In this document: positions 1 through 5,774 of the stretch, piece after piece | Numbering within the stretch: the stretch's first letter is position 1 | Layout: each line of letters opens with the position of its first letter | Source of the DNA: Gemmatimonadota bacterium | Lineage (GTDB): Bacteria; Gemmatimonadota; Gemmatimonadetes; Longimicrobiales; Longimicrobiaceae | Assembly: GCA_019348265.1 (NCBI GenBank) | Contig: JAHWJV010000232.1 | Coordinates: 1-6,080, forward strand | Length of the DNA: 6,080 nt | Direction: 5' to 3' | Translations under genes and position numbers: made by a program | Notes under the pieces: model-generated | Database searches by the model: none | Told to the model about the DNA's origin: nothing | What the model saw: only the letters and a program-made list of their open reading frames with translations

Positions 1-1
1 G

Positions 2-1081
2 CTCGACCTGGCGAAGGTCGACGCGGGCGCGCTCCGCGTGGAGCGCGCGCCGGTACGCGCGGGCGACACGGTGGATGCGGCGCTGGCGCTCGTCCGGCCC
101 CAGGCGGCGGCCGGGGGGCTCGCGCTGTCGGAGAGCTGCCGCGGAGACGTCGATGCGCCGTACCTGGGCGACGAGCCGCGCGTGCGGCAGATCCTGGTCA
201 ACCTGCTGTCCAACGCGGTGAAGTTCACCCCGCGAGGCGGAAAGGTGAGTGTGTCCTACCAAACGAGACAGCGTGCGGACCCCGCGGCCGGGCTGGCACA
301 AGAGGGGCCTTGGGTCGCAATCGAGGTGGAGGACACGGGAATCGGGATCCCGTCGGAGAGGCAGCGATCGATCTTCGACCCCTTCGTGCAGGTGGATTCG
401 GCCCACACCCGAGAGCGCGGCGGTACAGGACTGGGGCTCACGATCAGCCAGCGTCTGGCGCTCCTGATGGGAGGAAGTCTCACCGTCCGAAGCCAACCCG
501 GACGCGGCTCATGCTTCACCGTCTGGTTACCGGCCGGTTCGGAGTTAAAGGCCAGCGAGCGGCCGGATCGCGACTCGCTGGCCCCCCAAGAGATCCCACG
601 CCTTCGGGAGGTCGGTCATGCGTTGGTTCGGTGTGCCGACGAGATCGTGGACGCGTTGGGCGACCGCCTGCGATCGGACGCGATGACACCGGGGGCAGAG
701 TCCCTCGATAAGGCCCAGCTGGAGAACCACACGTCCACCTTCCTGGTGGACATCGGCCTGGCGCTGGTCGCATTGGACGAGGGAGGCGGCGAACCTGCGT
801 TGATGCGCGACGGTTCGGAGATCCAGCGCACGATCTCGCATCTGCATGGCGCGCAGCGGGCGCGGCTCGGGTGGACCGAGGCGGCGCTGCGCCGGGAATC
901 GGAGGTGCTGCGGGAGATCACGGACGGCACGCTTCGCCGGTCCCTCGCAGCTAATGCGGGAGAGGCAGTGGAGGAGGCCGTGGAGATACTCGCGCGACTG
1001 CTTCACCAGGCGGAGCGGGTGAGCCTCAGGGGCTGGCGCCGTTCCGTTCCAGAAATAAGCAAGCACGGCGAAACGCCATGA
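2..1081 (+). CDS. Sensor histidine kinase, C-terminal part, with RsbRD-like tail (5' truncated)
   Basis: The reading frame is open from the left edge, so the start and any sensor domains lie outside the window; the GTG at 38 is internal. The first codons (LDLAKVDAGALRVE) match the end of a HisKA dimerisation helix, but the phospho-accepting His is not visible. The HATPase_c domain follows, numbered by codons visible here: N box around 63-75 (QILVNLLSNAVKF, key Asn 67 and 71), G1 box DTGIGI from 111, an F box (IFDPFVQ) after it, and G2 box GGTGLGL at 140-146. The domain ends near codon 177. Codons about 202-317 form a helical domain whose 'HGAQRARLGWTEAALRRESEVLREI' region resembles the RsbRD N-terminal domain (helical, sigma-B co-antagonist type), here in an unusual C-terminal place. 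The gene should autophosphorylate on His and pass phosphate to a receiver. The last codons overlap the next ORF by ATGA. Kinase assignment is firm; the tail assignment is from pattern memory. Confidence 0.93.
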   Translation, partial: LDLAKVDAGALRVERAPVRAGDTVDAALALVRPQAAAGGLALSESCRGDVDAPYLGDEPRVRQILVNLLSNAVKFTPRGGKVSVSYQTRQRADPAAGLAQEGPWVAIEVEDTGIGIPSERQRSIFDPFVQVDSAHTRERGGTGLGLTISQRLALLMGGSLTVRSQPGRGSCFTVWLPAGSELKASERPDRDSLAPQEIPRLREVGHALVRCADEIVDALGDRLRSDAMTPGAESLDKAQLENHTSTFLVDIGLALVALDEGGGEPALMRDGSEIQRTISHLHGAQRARLGWTEAALRRESEVLREITDGTLRRSLAANAGEAVEEAVEILARLLHQAERVSLRGWRRSVPEISKHGETP

Positions 1082-1275
1082 GCCTACCATTCCTGCTGCT
1101 GGAGGACAACCACGGCAGCCTCGCCATCTCGTATGGAACGGCTAACCGCGACGGGGAGCGAGATCTACCTGCCAGAAGTCCCGAGTTCCTGAAGACTGGT
1201 GCGACAGCTGTGCCACCGGCGAGTGGCACGGACGGTCTGCTCGCGAGTCATGATCGGGCACGGGCGTTAATGTGA
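1078..1275 (+). pseudogene. Short ORF, possible remnant of a response regulator
   Basis: This 65-codon ORF starts at the ATG of an ATGA overlap with the kinase stop, the usual arrangement for translationally coupled kinase/regulator pairs. Residues 1-12 (MSLPFLLLEDNH) resemble beta-strand 1 and the acidic pair of a receiver domain (typical form 'ILLVEDNxxxL'). Codons up to about 18 have mostly G or C at the third position, as in the neighbours; after that the bias fades. The rest has no receiver features: no phospho-Asp strand, no conserved Thr or Lys. The stop lies inside the left arm of the hairpin at 1274-1310. The likeliest reading is a receiver gene that lost all but its first codons; a short unrelated peptide or a non-coding stretch is also possible. 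Confidence 0.3.
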
Positions 1276-1310
1276 AGCAGGGCGCCAGGTCTCATCTGGC
1301 GCCCTGCTTC
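1274..1310. terminator. Perfect 15-bp hairpin, probable terminator between convergent genes
   Basis: GAAGCAGGGCGCCAG (1274-1288) pairs exactly with CTGGCGCCCTGCTTC (1296-1310) around a 7-base loop. It lies just after the kinase unit and about 160 bases beyond the stop of the convergent regulator, where a bidirectional terminator would be expected. Neither side has a strong T run: CATTAT follows on the plus strand and ACATTAA on the minus strand. Intrinsic efficiency is therefore uncertain. Confidence 0.7.
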
Positions 1311-1472
1311 ATTATGCCCCTCTTCTGGCATCGCTCGTTCGCGCAGCCAATCTCGCCTGCTCCCGGTCCCCTCGTGCTCCGCAGCGGGGACTGCGCACGA
1401 GCAGGTCGACTTCCTACCTGCGTTCCAGCCGGGTAGCACCAGTTGCAGCAGGCCGTCCCATCCGTCGTGCGT

Positions 1473-2108
1473 TCATTGATCCGCGGCTCCAATGATGAGC
1501 CGGCAGGTGGGTGGATCATGCTTCTCACACTGCTCACGTACCCGTGCGCCGATGTACTCCTCCAGCATGGCCTCTACTGCCTTGCAGGCGAGCGGGTGAT
1601 CCGGCACGAGAGCGCGGACGGGGCAGCACGCACCTTCGATCCAGAGTGCGTCGGTCTCCTCCCGTACCGTTGCGATCGCACCGAGCTGGCCGAGCAGATC
1701 GGCCGCCGCGTCAGCTCGCCGCCGCAATGCCCCCCCGGGCCGGGCACGCTGCTCAACCAGCGTCCGTCCCGCCTCGCGGAGGAGCGTCTCCTCGTCTTTG
1801 GCGCTGCCCTGCTCATTCACCACCGACAAGACGGCGGACAGTAGCGGCAGGTAGGCTCGCGACAGCCGGAGGGAGCCCTCCGCAGTCAGGCGGTATTCGT
1901 GAGCTGGCTTTCCCACCCCTCGCCGCACCACTCGCCGCTCCACCAACCCTTCCTGCTCCAGGAGCGCCAGGTGGCCACGTGCACCGTTGGCGGTGATCCC
2001 CAGCTCGCGTGCGAGCTCACTGGTGGTCAGGTCGCCGCTGCAGAGCAGAGCGAGGAGCTTCCTTCGGGTATCACTCACCTGTGATCTCTCGGGTGCCGTC
2101 ACTGGCAT
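1473..2108 (-). CDS. SufR/ArsR-like winged-helix transcriptional regulator with cysteine-rich C-terminus
   Basis: The product is a 211-residue cytoplasmic DNA-binding protein. Residues about 12-60 form the helix-turn-helix (TTSELARELGITANGARGHLALLEQEGLVE). Residues 62-78 (RRGVGKPAHEYRLTAEG) form the wing, in the style of SufR and related repressors. The C-terminal part carries Cys161, Cys162, Cys175, Cys194 and Cys202 in the pattern 'CCPVRALVPDHPLAC ... C ... C'. In SufR-type regulators, C-terminal cysteines of this kind bind an iron-sulfur cluster that controls DNA binding; cluster binding here is inferred. The middle (about 85-140) is Arg/Ala/Leu-rich and probably helical. No suf genes are visible: the gene is divergent from a cytochrome/beta-barrel pair, with a palindrome between them only 25 bases from this gene's ATG, which suggests autoregulation. 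The start may be the GTG at codon 3 rather than the ATG. It could instead sense another redox or metal signal. Confidence 0.88.
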   Translation of the reverse strand: MPVTAPERSQVSDTRRKLLALLCSGDLTTSELARELGITANGARGHLALLEQEGLVERRVVRRGVGKPAHEYRLTAEGSLRLSRAYLPLLSAVLSVVNEQGSAKDEETLLREAGRTLVEQRARPGGALRRRADAAADLLGQLGAIATVREETDALWIEGACCPVRALVPDHPLACKAVEAMLEEYIGARVREQCEKHDPPTCRLIIGAADQ

Positions 2109-2115
2109 TTCCTCC
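2109..2115 (-). promoter_or_regulatory. Ribosome binding site that favours a GTG start for the regulator
   Basis: On the minus strand GGAGGAA directly abuts the ATG at 2108-2106, leaving only 2 bases after GGAGG, which is too tight for normal initiation. The in-frame GTG two codons later (2102-2100) has 8 bases of spacing. Translation may therefore begin at GTG (209 residues), removing only Met-Pro. Confidence 0.55.
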
Positions 2116-2133
2116 GATTCGATTCAGCGGCTA

Positions 2134-2159
2134 ATATACAAAGCGATCACTTGGTATAT
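2134..2159. promoter_or_regulatory. 26-bp near-perfect palindrome, probable operator in the divergent intergenic region
   Basis: The left half is ATATACAAAGCGA (2134-2146) and the right half TCACTTGGTATAT (2147-2159). Eleven of the 13 position pairs are complementary, centred on GATC (2145-2148). The two ends overlap -10-like sequences: TATATT on the minus strand (2138-2133), placed well for the regulator, and TATATG on the plus strand (2155-2160), placed for the cytochrome. I found no good -35 match at standard spacing for either. The position suggests binding by the adjacent homodimeric winged-helix regulator. The distance to the regulator start (25 bases) is much shorter than to the cytochrome start (155 bases), so autoregulation is the safer inference. 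The site does not look like the CAAC-N6-GTTG type reported for cyanobacterial SufR. Confidence 0.72.
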
Positions 2160-2314
2160 GTTGTGCATCTCCTGTCCGGACGGTGCAACCCTCAGGCCGG
2201 AGCCCAGCCGAACTCCTCGTCCCGAGGAACCATTGCGCCGCTTGCCCGGAGCAGTCCCGTCTGCTGCTCGCACATCCCCGTCCCGTTGTCCACACTCCAT
2301 GCCGAGGAAGAACG

Positions 2315-3501
2315 ATGAGGCAAGCTTCGCGCGTCGGTCTGGCCGCCCTCCTCCCATCCCCCCCGCTGACGCACCTGGTGGTCTTCGCCGCTGTAGCGGT
2401 TCTAAGCGCCGGGTGCCGGCAGTTTCCCATGTCGGAACCAGCGAACGATCTCGCGCGACAGGGCCGCGACATCTTCCGGGACGACACGTTCGGAAAGGAG
2501 GTGTTCTGGAGCGATACGGCGCGCCTGCACGAGGTGATCGAGAACGACATCGAGCCGCTGGAGGCGCTTCGGCTCGGCCTCAAGGTCGACATGGATCGGC
2601 TGAACCTCGTGAAGTTCCTGGTGAATAACCCCTTCGGTGTCGGGGGAACGAAGGAGCTTCTGAGGCAGAACGCCGTGGTCGGTCTCCGGGCGGAGTTCGA
2701 GGGCGACCGCATCAAGCGGGTCGGAATGACGTGCGGCCTCTGTCACTCCACGGTTGACAATGCACTTCTCCCCGGCATCGGCCACCGCCTGATGGGTGGA
2801 CCAACCGCGATCTTGAGGTGGGGAAGATCCTCGCGATGCTTCCCAACTTCACCGAGGAGCAGAAGGCGGTCTTCCGTTCGTGGCCGGCCGGAACGTACGA
2901 CCCTCGCTTCAACATCGACGGCAAGAACACTCCGCTCGTCATGCCGCCAGCGTACGGGCTGGCGGAGGTGAAGAACGAGACGTACACCGCGGACGCACCG
3001 ATCTCCTATTGGAACGCCTATGTCGCCGTGACCCAGATGTATGCGCAGGGTAACTTTTCCGATCCGCGGCTCGGCGTACACGTCGTGCACGAGCCTGATT
3101 TGGTGACGCCGAAGCTCGCAGCGCTGCGGGCCTACCAGCACAGCCTCTCGACTCCCCCGCCTCCTGGGGCGTCCTTCGACGCGACGGGTGCACGGCGGGG
3201 CAAAGTGGTCTTCGATGCGAGCTGTGCACGATGCCATGTGAACGGGAACCTCACCGACAACAACGACGGCGTGCTCCACGCTCCCTCGGAGACGGGGATG
3301 GACCCGGCGTACGCCGAGCGGACACTGACGAAGCGGTATCGTACGACGCCTCTCCGCGGCCTCTGGCAGCACCCGCCGTACTTTCACGACGGCAGCGCCG
3401 AGACGCTGGAGGAATTCATCGAACACTACGACGAGACCCTGAACCTCCGGCTCACGCGCCAGCAGAGGCGAGACCTGAGGGAGTACCTGAAGACCCTGTA
3501 G
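2315..3501 (+). pseudogene. Di-heme c-type cytochrome lipoprotein (CCP/MauG-like), frameshifted
   Basis: The ATG at 2315 follows a ribosome site (GAGGA, 6 bases spacing). A hydrophobic signal ends in a lipobox-like VLSAGC, with Cys34 as the acylated residue, so the protein is probably anchored in an envelope membrane. Heme site 1 is CGLCH at residues 140-144 (2732-2746). Heme site 2 is CARCH at 304-308 after frame correction (3223-3237). The C-terminal 'TTPLRGLWQHPPYFHDGSAETLEEFIEHY' resembles the conserved end of di-heme cytochrome c peroxidase/MauG relatives; Met329 (SETGMD) is a candidate axial ligand. The frame shifts near 2789-2791: the first frame reads GIGHRL then nonsense to 2971, while the next frame continues DGWTNRDLEVGKILAMLPN to 3501. 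Restoring one base (CTGATGGG to CTGGATGGG) gives a continuous 395-residue protein. Role: periplasmic electron transfer or peroxide chemistry. The beta-barrel gene follows after 28 bases, probably in one operon. Whether the deletion is real or a sequencing error cannot be settled here. Confidence 0.86.
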
Positions 3502-3529
3502 GCGCGCAATCCAATCCAGGAGGCGAGAC

Positions 3530-4074
3530 ATGCGGCGGATCACGTTCATAGCAGTGTTGTCATCGGTGATGTCGTTGTGGGCAACGCCGTCACACGCGCA
3601 GCGGCCGATCACGATTGGGGTGGCCGGCGGTGCATCGATGCCGAACGGTTCGTTCGGCAGCAGCGTGAGCACCGGGTGGCACGCGCTGGCACGGTGATCG
3701 CTGGGCTTCCGATGCTACCGCTCGGCCTGCGCGCGGACGCGGCGTACAATCAGTCTGCAGTCGAGGCGGCGTCCGGCGGAGGCCTGGCGGGCGCACGGCA
3801 ATCGGTCACGTCCGCAACCCTGAACCTGACCTACCGGCTGCCGATGCCGAATTCACCGCTGTCGCCGTACATCATCACGGGACTCGGGGGGTATCACGCC
3901 ACATGCGGCGGAGCAACCTGCACGAGCAGCACCCGCTTGGGCTGGAACGCGGGTCTGGGGACGAAAGTGATGGTCCTGGGACTTCGCACCTTCGTAGAAG
4001 GGCGGTACCACAGTGCGGATCGCCACAGTGGAGATGCAAACTATTTTCCGATCACCTTGGGCGTGACGTTCTAG
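3530..4074 (+). pseudogene. Small outer-membrane beta-barrel protein, frameshifted
   Basis: The ATG at 3530 has a strong ribosome site (AGGAGG at 3518-3523, spacing 6). Residues 1-23 (MRRITFIAVLSS...PSHA) are a Sec signal peptide with an S-H-A cleavage site before Gln24. The mature part begins with a barrel strand (PITIGVAGGASMP). This frame stops at a TGA (3695-3697) after STGWHALAR, but the next frame continues TVIAGLPMLPLGLRADAAYNQ through TLNLTYRLPM, PLSPYIITGLGGY and LGWNAGLGTKVMVLGLRTFVEGRYH to a terminal TLGVTF. The closing Phe is the usual barrel-assembly signal. One missing base near 3690 (GGCACGG, expected for example GGCCACGG) restores a 181-residue protein of normal size for an OMP beta-barrel family member. 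CGGATC forms a likely disulfide-bonded surface loop. An ATG at 3577 in the downstream frame is not a real start. It is probably co-transcribed with the cytochrome; its function is unknown. Confidence 0.82.
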
Positions 4075-4100
4075 GGGGCCGTTACCGGTGTCGCGGCCCC
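4075..4100 (+). terminator. Short hairpin directly after the beta-barrel stop codon
   Basis: GGGGCCG (4075-4081) pairs with CGGCCCC (4094-4100) around a 12-base loop, starting at the first base after the TAG stop. The stem is only 7 bp, though fully GC, and no T run follows. It may be a weak or factor-assisted terminator for the cytochrome/barrel unit. Confidence 0.4.
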
Positions 4101-4225
4101 TGCCCGGTACACGCGGCAGCCGCGTTATTGCCGCAGCACGTAGGGCGGACGGTGCTGGGCGGGCGGAGCGGGGATACGCCGACTTTGACGATGGCTGCAC
4201 TCGTCCGGGCGCCAGGAGGGGAATG

Positions 4226-4270
4226 ATGACGACGCCGTGCGCGGGCCATGAGATACGTGCGTGTTTGTGA
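4226..4270 (+). CDS. Possible 14-codon leader peptide
   Basis: AGGAGG at 4214-4219 precedes ATGATG at 4223-4228, with 6 bases of spacing to the second ATG. The frame encodes MTTPCAGHEIRACL and stops at TGA 4268-4270, inside the loop of the hairpin at 4256-4280. A strong ribosome site, a very short ORF and a hairpin at its stop, upstream of a structural gene, is the layout of a translated leader or attenuator. The same pattern can arise by chance in GC-rich DNA, and no amino-acid run hints at a sensed signal. Confidence 0.2.
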   Translation: MTTPCAGHEIRACL

Positions 4271-4280
4271 CGCACGCACG
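4256..4280 (+). other. 8-bp hairpin in the leader region
   Basis: CGTGCGTG (4256-4263) pairs with CACGCACG (4273-4280) around a 9-base loop. A competing 7-bp register (4256-4262 with 4270-4276) is also possible. No T run follows, so it is more likely a leader structure than a terminator, if it is functional at all. Confidence 0.35.
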
Positions 4281-4393
4281 CGCGGGTTCGTCTTGTGTTC
4301 TAGAAACGCGGGACGCAAACCGCCCCTCCAGCGATCCTGGTGGGCCGTGAGCTCGCATTCGGCGTCCTGAACCACTCGTCATTCGAAAAGCAG

Positions 4394-5173
4394 ATGCGCA
4401 CGGTTCTTCTATCGGCGGCCGTCGTTGCGCTCGCCCTCCCCGCCTGCGACGACCTGGCGGGATCGGAGGGCAGTAGCAACGTTGCCATCCGCTTCGCCGC
4501 GAGCTCGGCGCGACCGGCGACCAGCCGTGCGTCGTTCTCCGTCTCGGGCGCGGAGCAGCTCGTTGTGACGGGGTCCAACGGCACCCTCACCATTACGGAT
4601 GTACGTTTCATCCTGAAGGAGTTCAAGCTGGAGCGCGCCGATGGCGAGTGCGACAAAAAGGACGATGATGCCGACGATGCGTGCAAGAAGTTCGAGGGGG
4701 CGCCGGCATTCATCGATCTGCCCCTCGGTTCAGGAGCGGCGGTCGCCGTGAGCCAGGAGGTGCCGGCGGGGCGGTACGAGAAGCTGAAGTTCGAGGCTGA
4801 AGACATCGACCTCGACGAGGAGAAGAGCGAGGATACGCGGCGACTGGTGGAGGCGGTTCGGTCCGCGTTCCCGACATGGCCGGAGGACGCGAGCATGGTC
4901 GTGGTCGGAAGCTTCACGCCTGTTGGTGGCGTGCCGGTGCCGTTCACGACCTTTTTCGAGGCCGAGATCGAGGTGGAGCGAAGGTTCGAGCCGCCGCTGG
5001 TGGTCGACGACGCCAACAAGGTGGTGACCGTCGGGGTGGACCCACGCGCCTGGTTCCTTTCCGCTGGCCGCGTCATCGATCTGTCATCGTTCGACTTCGC
5101 CAGGACAGGGAAAGTGGTCGAGTTCGAGGCGAAGCTGAAGGACGGCTTCACCAAGGTCGAGTTCGACGACTGA
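4394..5173 (+). CDS. Acidic secreted lipoprotein, DUF4382-like, function unknown
   Basis: The chosen start is the ATG at 4394. It opens directly into a signal sequence (MRTVLLSAAVVALALPAC) with lipobox LPAC and acylated Cys18. The longer in-frame start (GTG 4340) would place 18 polar residues ahead of the signal and is less likely. The ribosome site is weak (only GAAAAG). The mature part of the 259-residue protein is acidic. A strand-rich N-terminal section (NGTLTITDVRFILKEFKLE, about 62-80) leads into a very acidic loop bracketed by Cys86 and Cys97 (CDKKDDDADDAC), which could form a disulfide or bind cations. Then come FIDLPLGSG (107-114) and VPAGRYEKLKFEAEDI (123-138), which recall DUF4382-type surface lipoproteins. 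The C-terminal half (about 165-255) has alternating hydrophobic strands. It is probably anchored in the outer membrane. It appears monocistronic. The coding assignment is firm; the family assignment is tentative. Confidence 0.87.
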   Translation: MRTVLLSAAVVALALPACDDLAGSEGSSNVAIRFAASSARPATSRASFSVSGAEQLVVTGSNGTLTITDVRFILKEFKLERADGECDKKDDDADDACKKFEGAPAFIDLPLGSGAAVAVSQEVPAGRYEKLKFEAEDIDLDEEKSEDTRRLVEAVRSAFPTWPEDASMVVVGSFTPVGGVPVPFTTFFEAEIEVERRFEPPLVVDDANKVVTVGVDPRAWFLSAGRVIDLSSFDFARTGKVVEFEAKLKDGFTKVEFDD

Positions 5174-5226
5174 ATCGCCAGCCCCGCTCGTCTGGCGGGA
5201 GAAGGCTTTTCGACCGGTCCATAAAA

Positions 5227-5257
5227 GAGCGGGCACCCCGAGGTGGGGTGCCCGCTC
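5227..5257 (-). terminator. Strong rho-independent terminator between convergent lipoprotein genes
   Basis: GAGCGGGCACCCC (5227-5239) pairs exactly with GGGGTGCCCGCTC (5245-5257): a 13-bp perfect stem and a 5-base loop. On the minus strand the stem is followed by TTTTAT (5226-5221), so it serves the minus-strand gene ending at 5278. It may also stop plus-strand transcripts from 4394-5173, although no T run lies on that side. A second hairpin of 8 bp (5269-5276 with 5281-5288, loop GCTA) spans the minus-strand stop codon just before it. Confidence 0.85.
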
Positions 5258-5277
5258 GGCATTGCGGAAGCGCCGTG

Positions 5278-5703
5278 CTAACGGCGCTGCGAACGCACCA
5301 GCTCCAGGATCACCGCCGGAACGCTGCCGCGCTGACGGCGCTCGTGCGCGGTCCAATCGTAGCTCGTGTCCCATTCTCTGTCGTTGTAGAGCACGAACGC
5401 CCCCACCGGCACCCGGCCGACGAGTCGGTCGCATTTCGCCGGAGGCGGCTGCTGACCAGGCGGCGTCCCGGGATACCAGACGCGGCACTCGCCGGGTGGG
5501 GGGTAGTGCCCCTTCGGCACCCCGAGCCTTCGCGCACCGGCCACGCCACCGCGGCCATCGCGATCATCACGATCGTCTCTATCGTCCCCCACGGCGATGA
5601 TGTCACCGAGCGGACCGCCCGGCCTCGGGAAACCGCCGTAGGCCGAGCTGCATCCGGAGAGCGCAGCGACGCTCAGGAGGAGAGTCGGAAAAGTCAGTCG
5701 CAT
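5278..5703 (-). CDS. Small lipoprotein with Asp/Arg repeat and Pro-rich RVWYPG segment, function unknown
   Basis: The product has 141 residues. The ATG (5703-5701) has an excellent ribosome site (AGGAGG at 5716-5711, spacing 7). The signal peptide MRLTFPTLLLSVAALSGC ends in lipobox LSGC with acylated Cys18. After a Gly/Pro linker comes a charged tract at residues 40-49 (DDRDDRDDRD). Then comes the segment GHYPPPGECRVWYPGTPPGQ (65-84), followed by QPPPAKC (85-91). Cys73 and Cys91 may form a disulfide. The end (VGAFVLYNDREWDTSYDW) is rich in aromatic and acidic residues. I recognise the Pro-rich 'CRVWYPG..PG.QPPP..C' pattern as recurring in uncharacterised bacterial lipoproteins, but know no function for it. 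It is probably periplasmic and membrane-anchored. It lies 71 bases downstream of the PAS-protein gene on the same strand, so co-transcription is possible. Confidence 0.87.
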   Translation of the reverse strand: MRLTFPTLLLSVAALSGCSSAYGGFPRPGGPLGDIIAVGDDRDDRDDRDGRGGVAGARRLGVPKGHYPPPGECRVWYPGTPPGQQPPPAKCDRLVGRVPVGAFVLYNDREWDTSYDWTAHERRQRGSVPAVILELVRSQRR

Positions 5704-5774
5704 AGGAGTTCCTCCTGCGTAGTGGGTCCATCCTTTTGGACGCCCAGCAGCCGCTTGTCGTCACCTCGTCCGCC

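Larger units (their letters stand above)
4101..4393. other. Intergenic stretch without a recognised gene
   Basis: Together with the hairpin before it, this makes a 319-base gap between the barrel stop and the next lipoprotein. The open frames crossing it are Arg/Pro-rich, have no domain signal and lack a convincing start, apart from the tiny ORF at 4226. It holds an 8-bp hairpin (4256-4280) and presumably the promoter of the lipoprotein gene, but I see no clear -35/-10 pair. Confidence 0.5.

Noticed and set aside
545..1090. Minus-strand open frame of 181 codons over the kinase tail
   Set aside because: The plus frame continues directly from a clear ATPase domain to an ATGA overlap; the antisense frame has no support.
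2743..3672. Minus-strand open frame of 309 codons over the cytochrome gene
   Set aside because: The plus-strand frames hold two heme-binding motifs and the conserved peroxidase-type C-terminus; the antisense frame is Arg/Val-rich with no recognisable features.
3577..4074. Independent CDS starting at ATG 3577
   Set aside because: Its first 38 or so residues are an out-of-frame reading of the signal peptide and first strand encoded from 3530; the real start is at 3530 with a frameshift near 3690.
5176..5197. 6-bp inverted repeat (CGCCAG/CTGGCG) after the acidic lipoprotein stop
   Set aside because: The stem is short and the loop is 10 bases; the T run lies about 10 bases beyond. The 13-bp hairpin at 5227 is a far better terminator.
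4300..5262. Long minus-strand open frame of 320 codons
   Set aside because: It is antisense to the lipoprotein at 4394-5173, Ser/Arg-rich, without a ribosome site or domain; the plus frame has a signal peptide and lipobox.
5724..5744. Imperfect hairpin between the PAS gene and the small lipoprotein gene
   Set aside because: GGGTCCA and TGGACGCCC pair only with a bulge, and no T run follows on the minus strand, so a terminator call is not supported.
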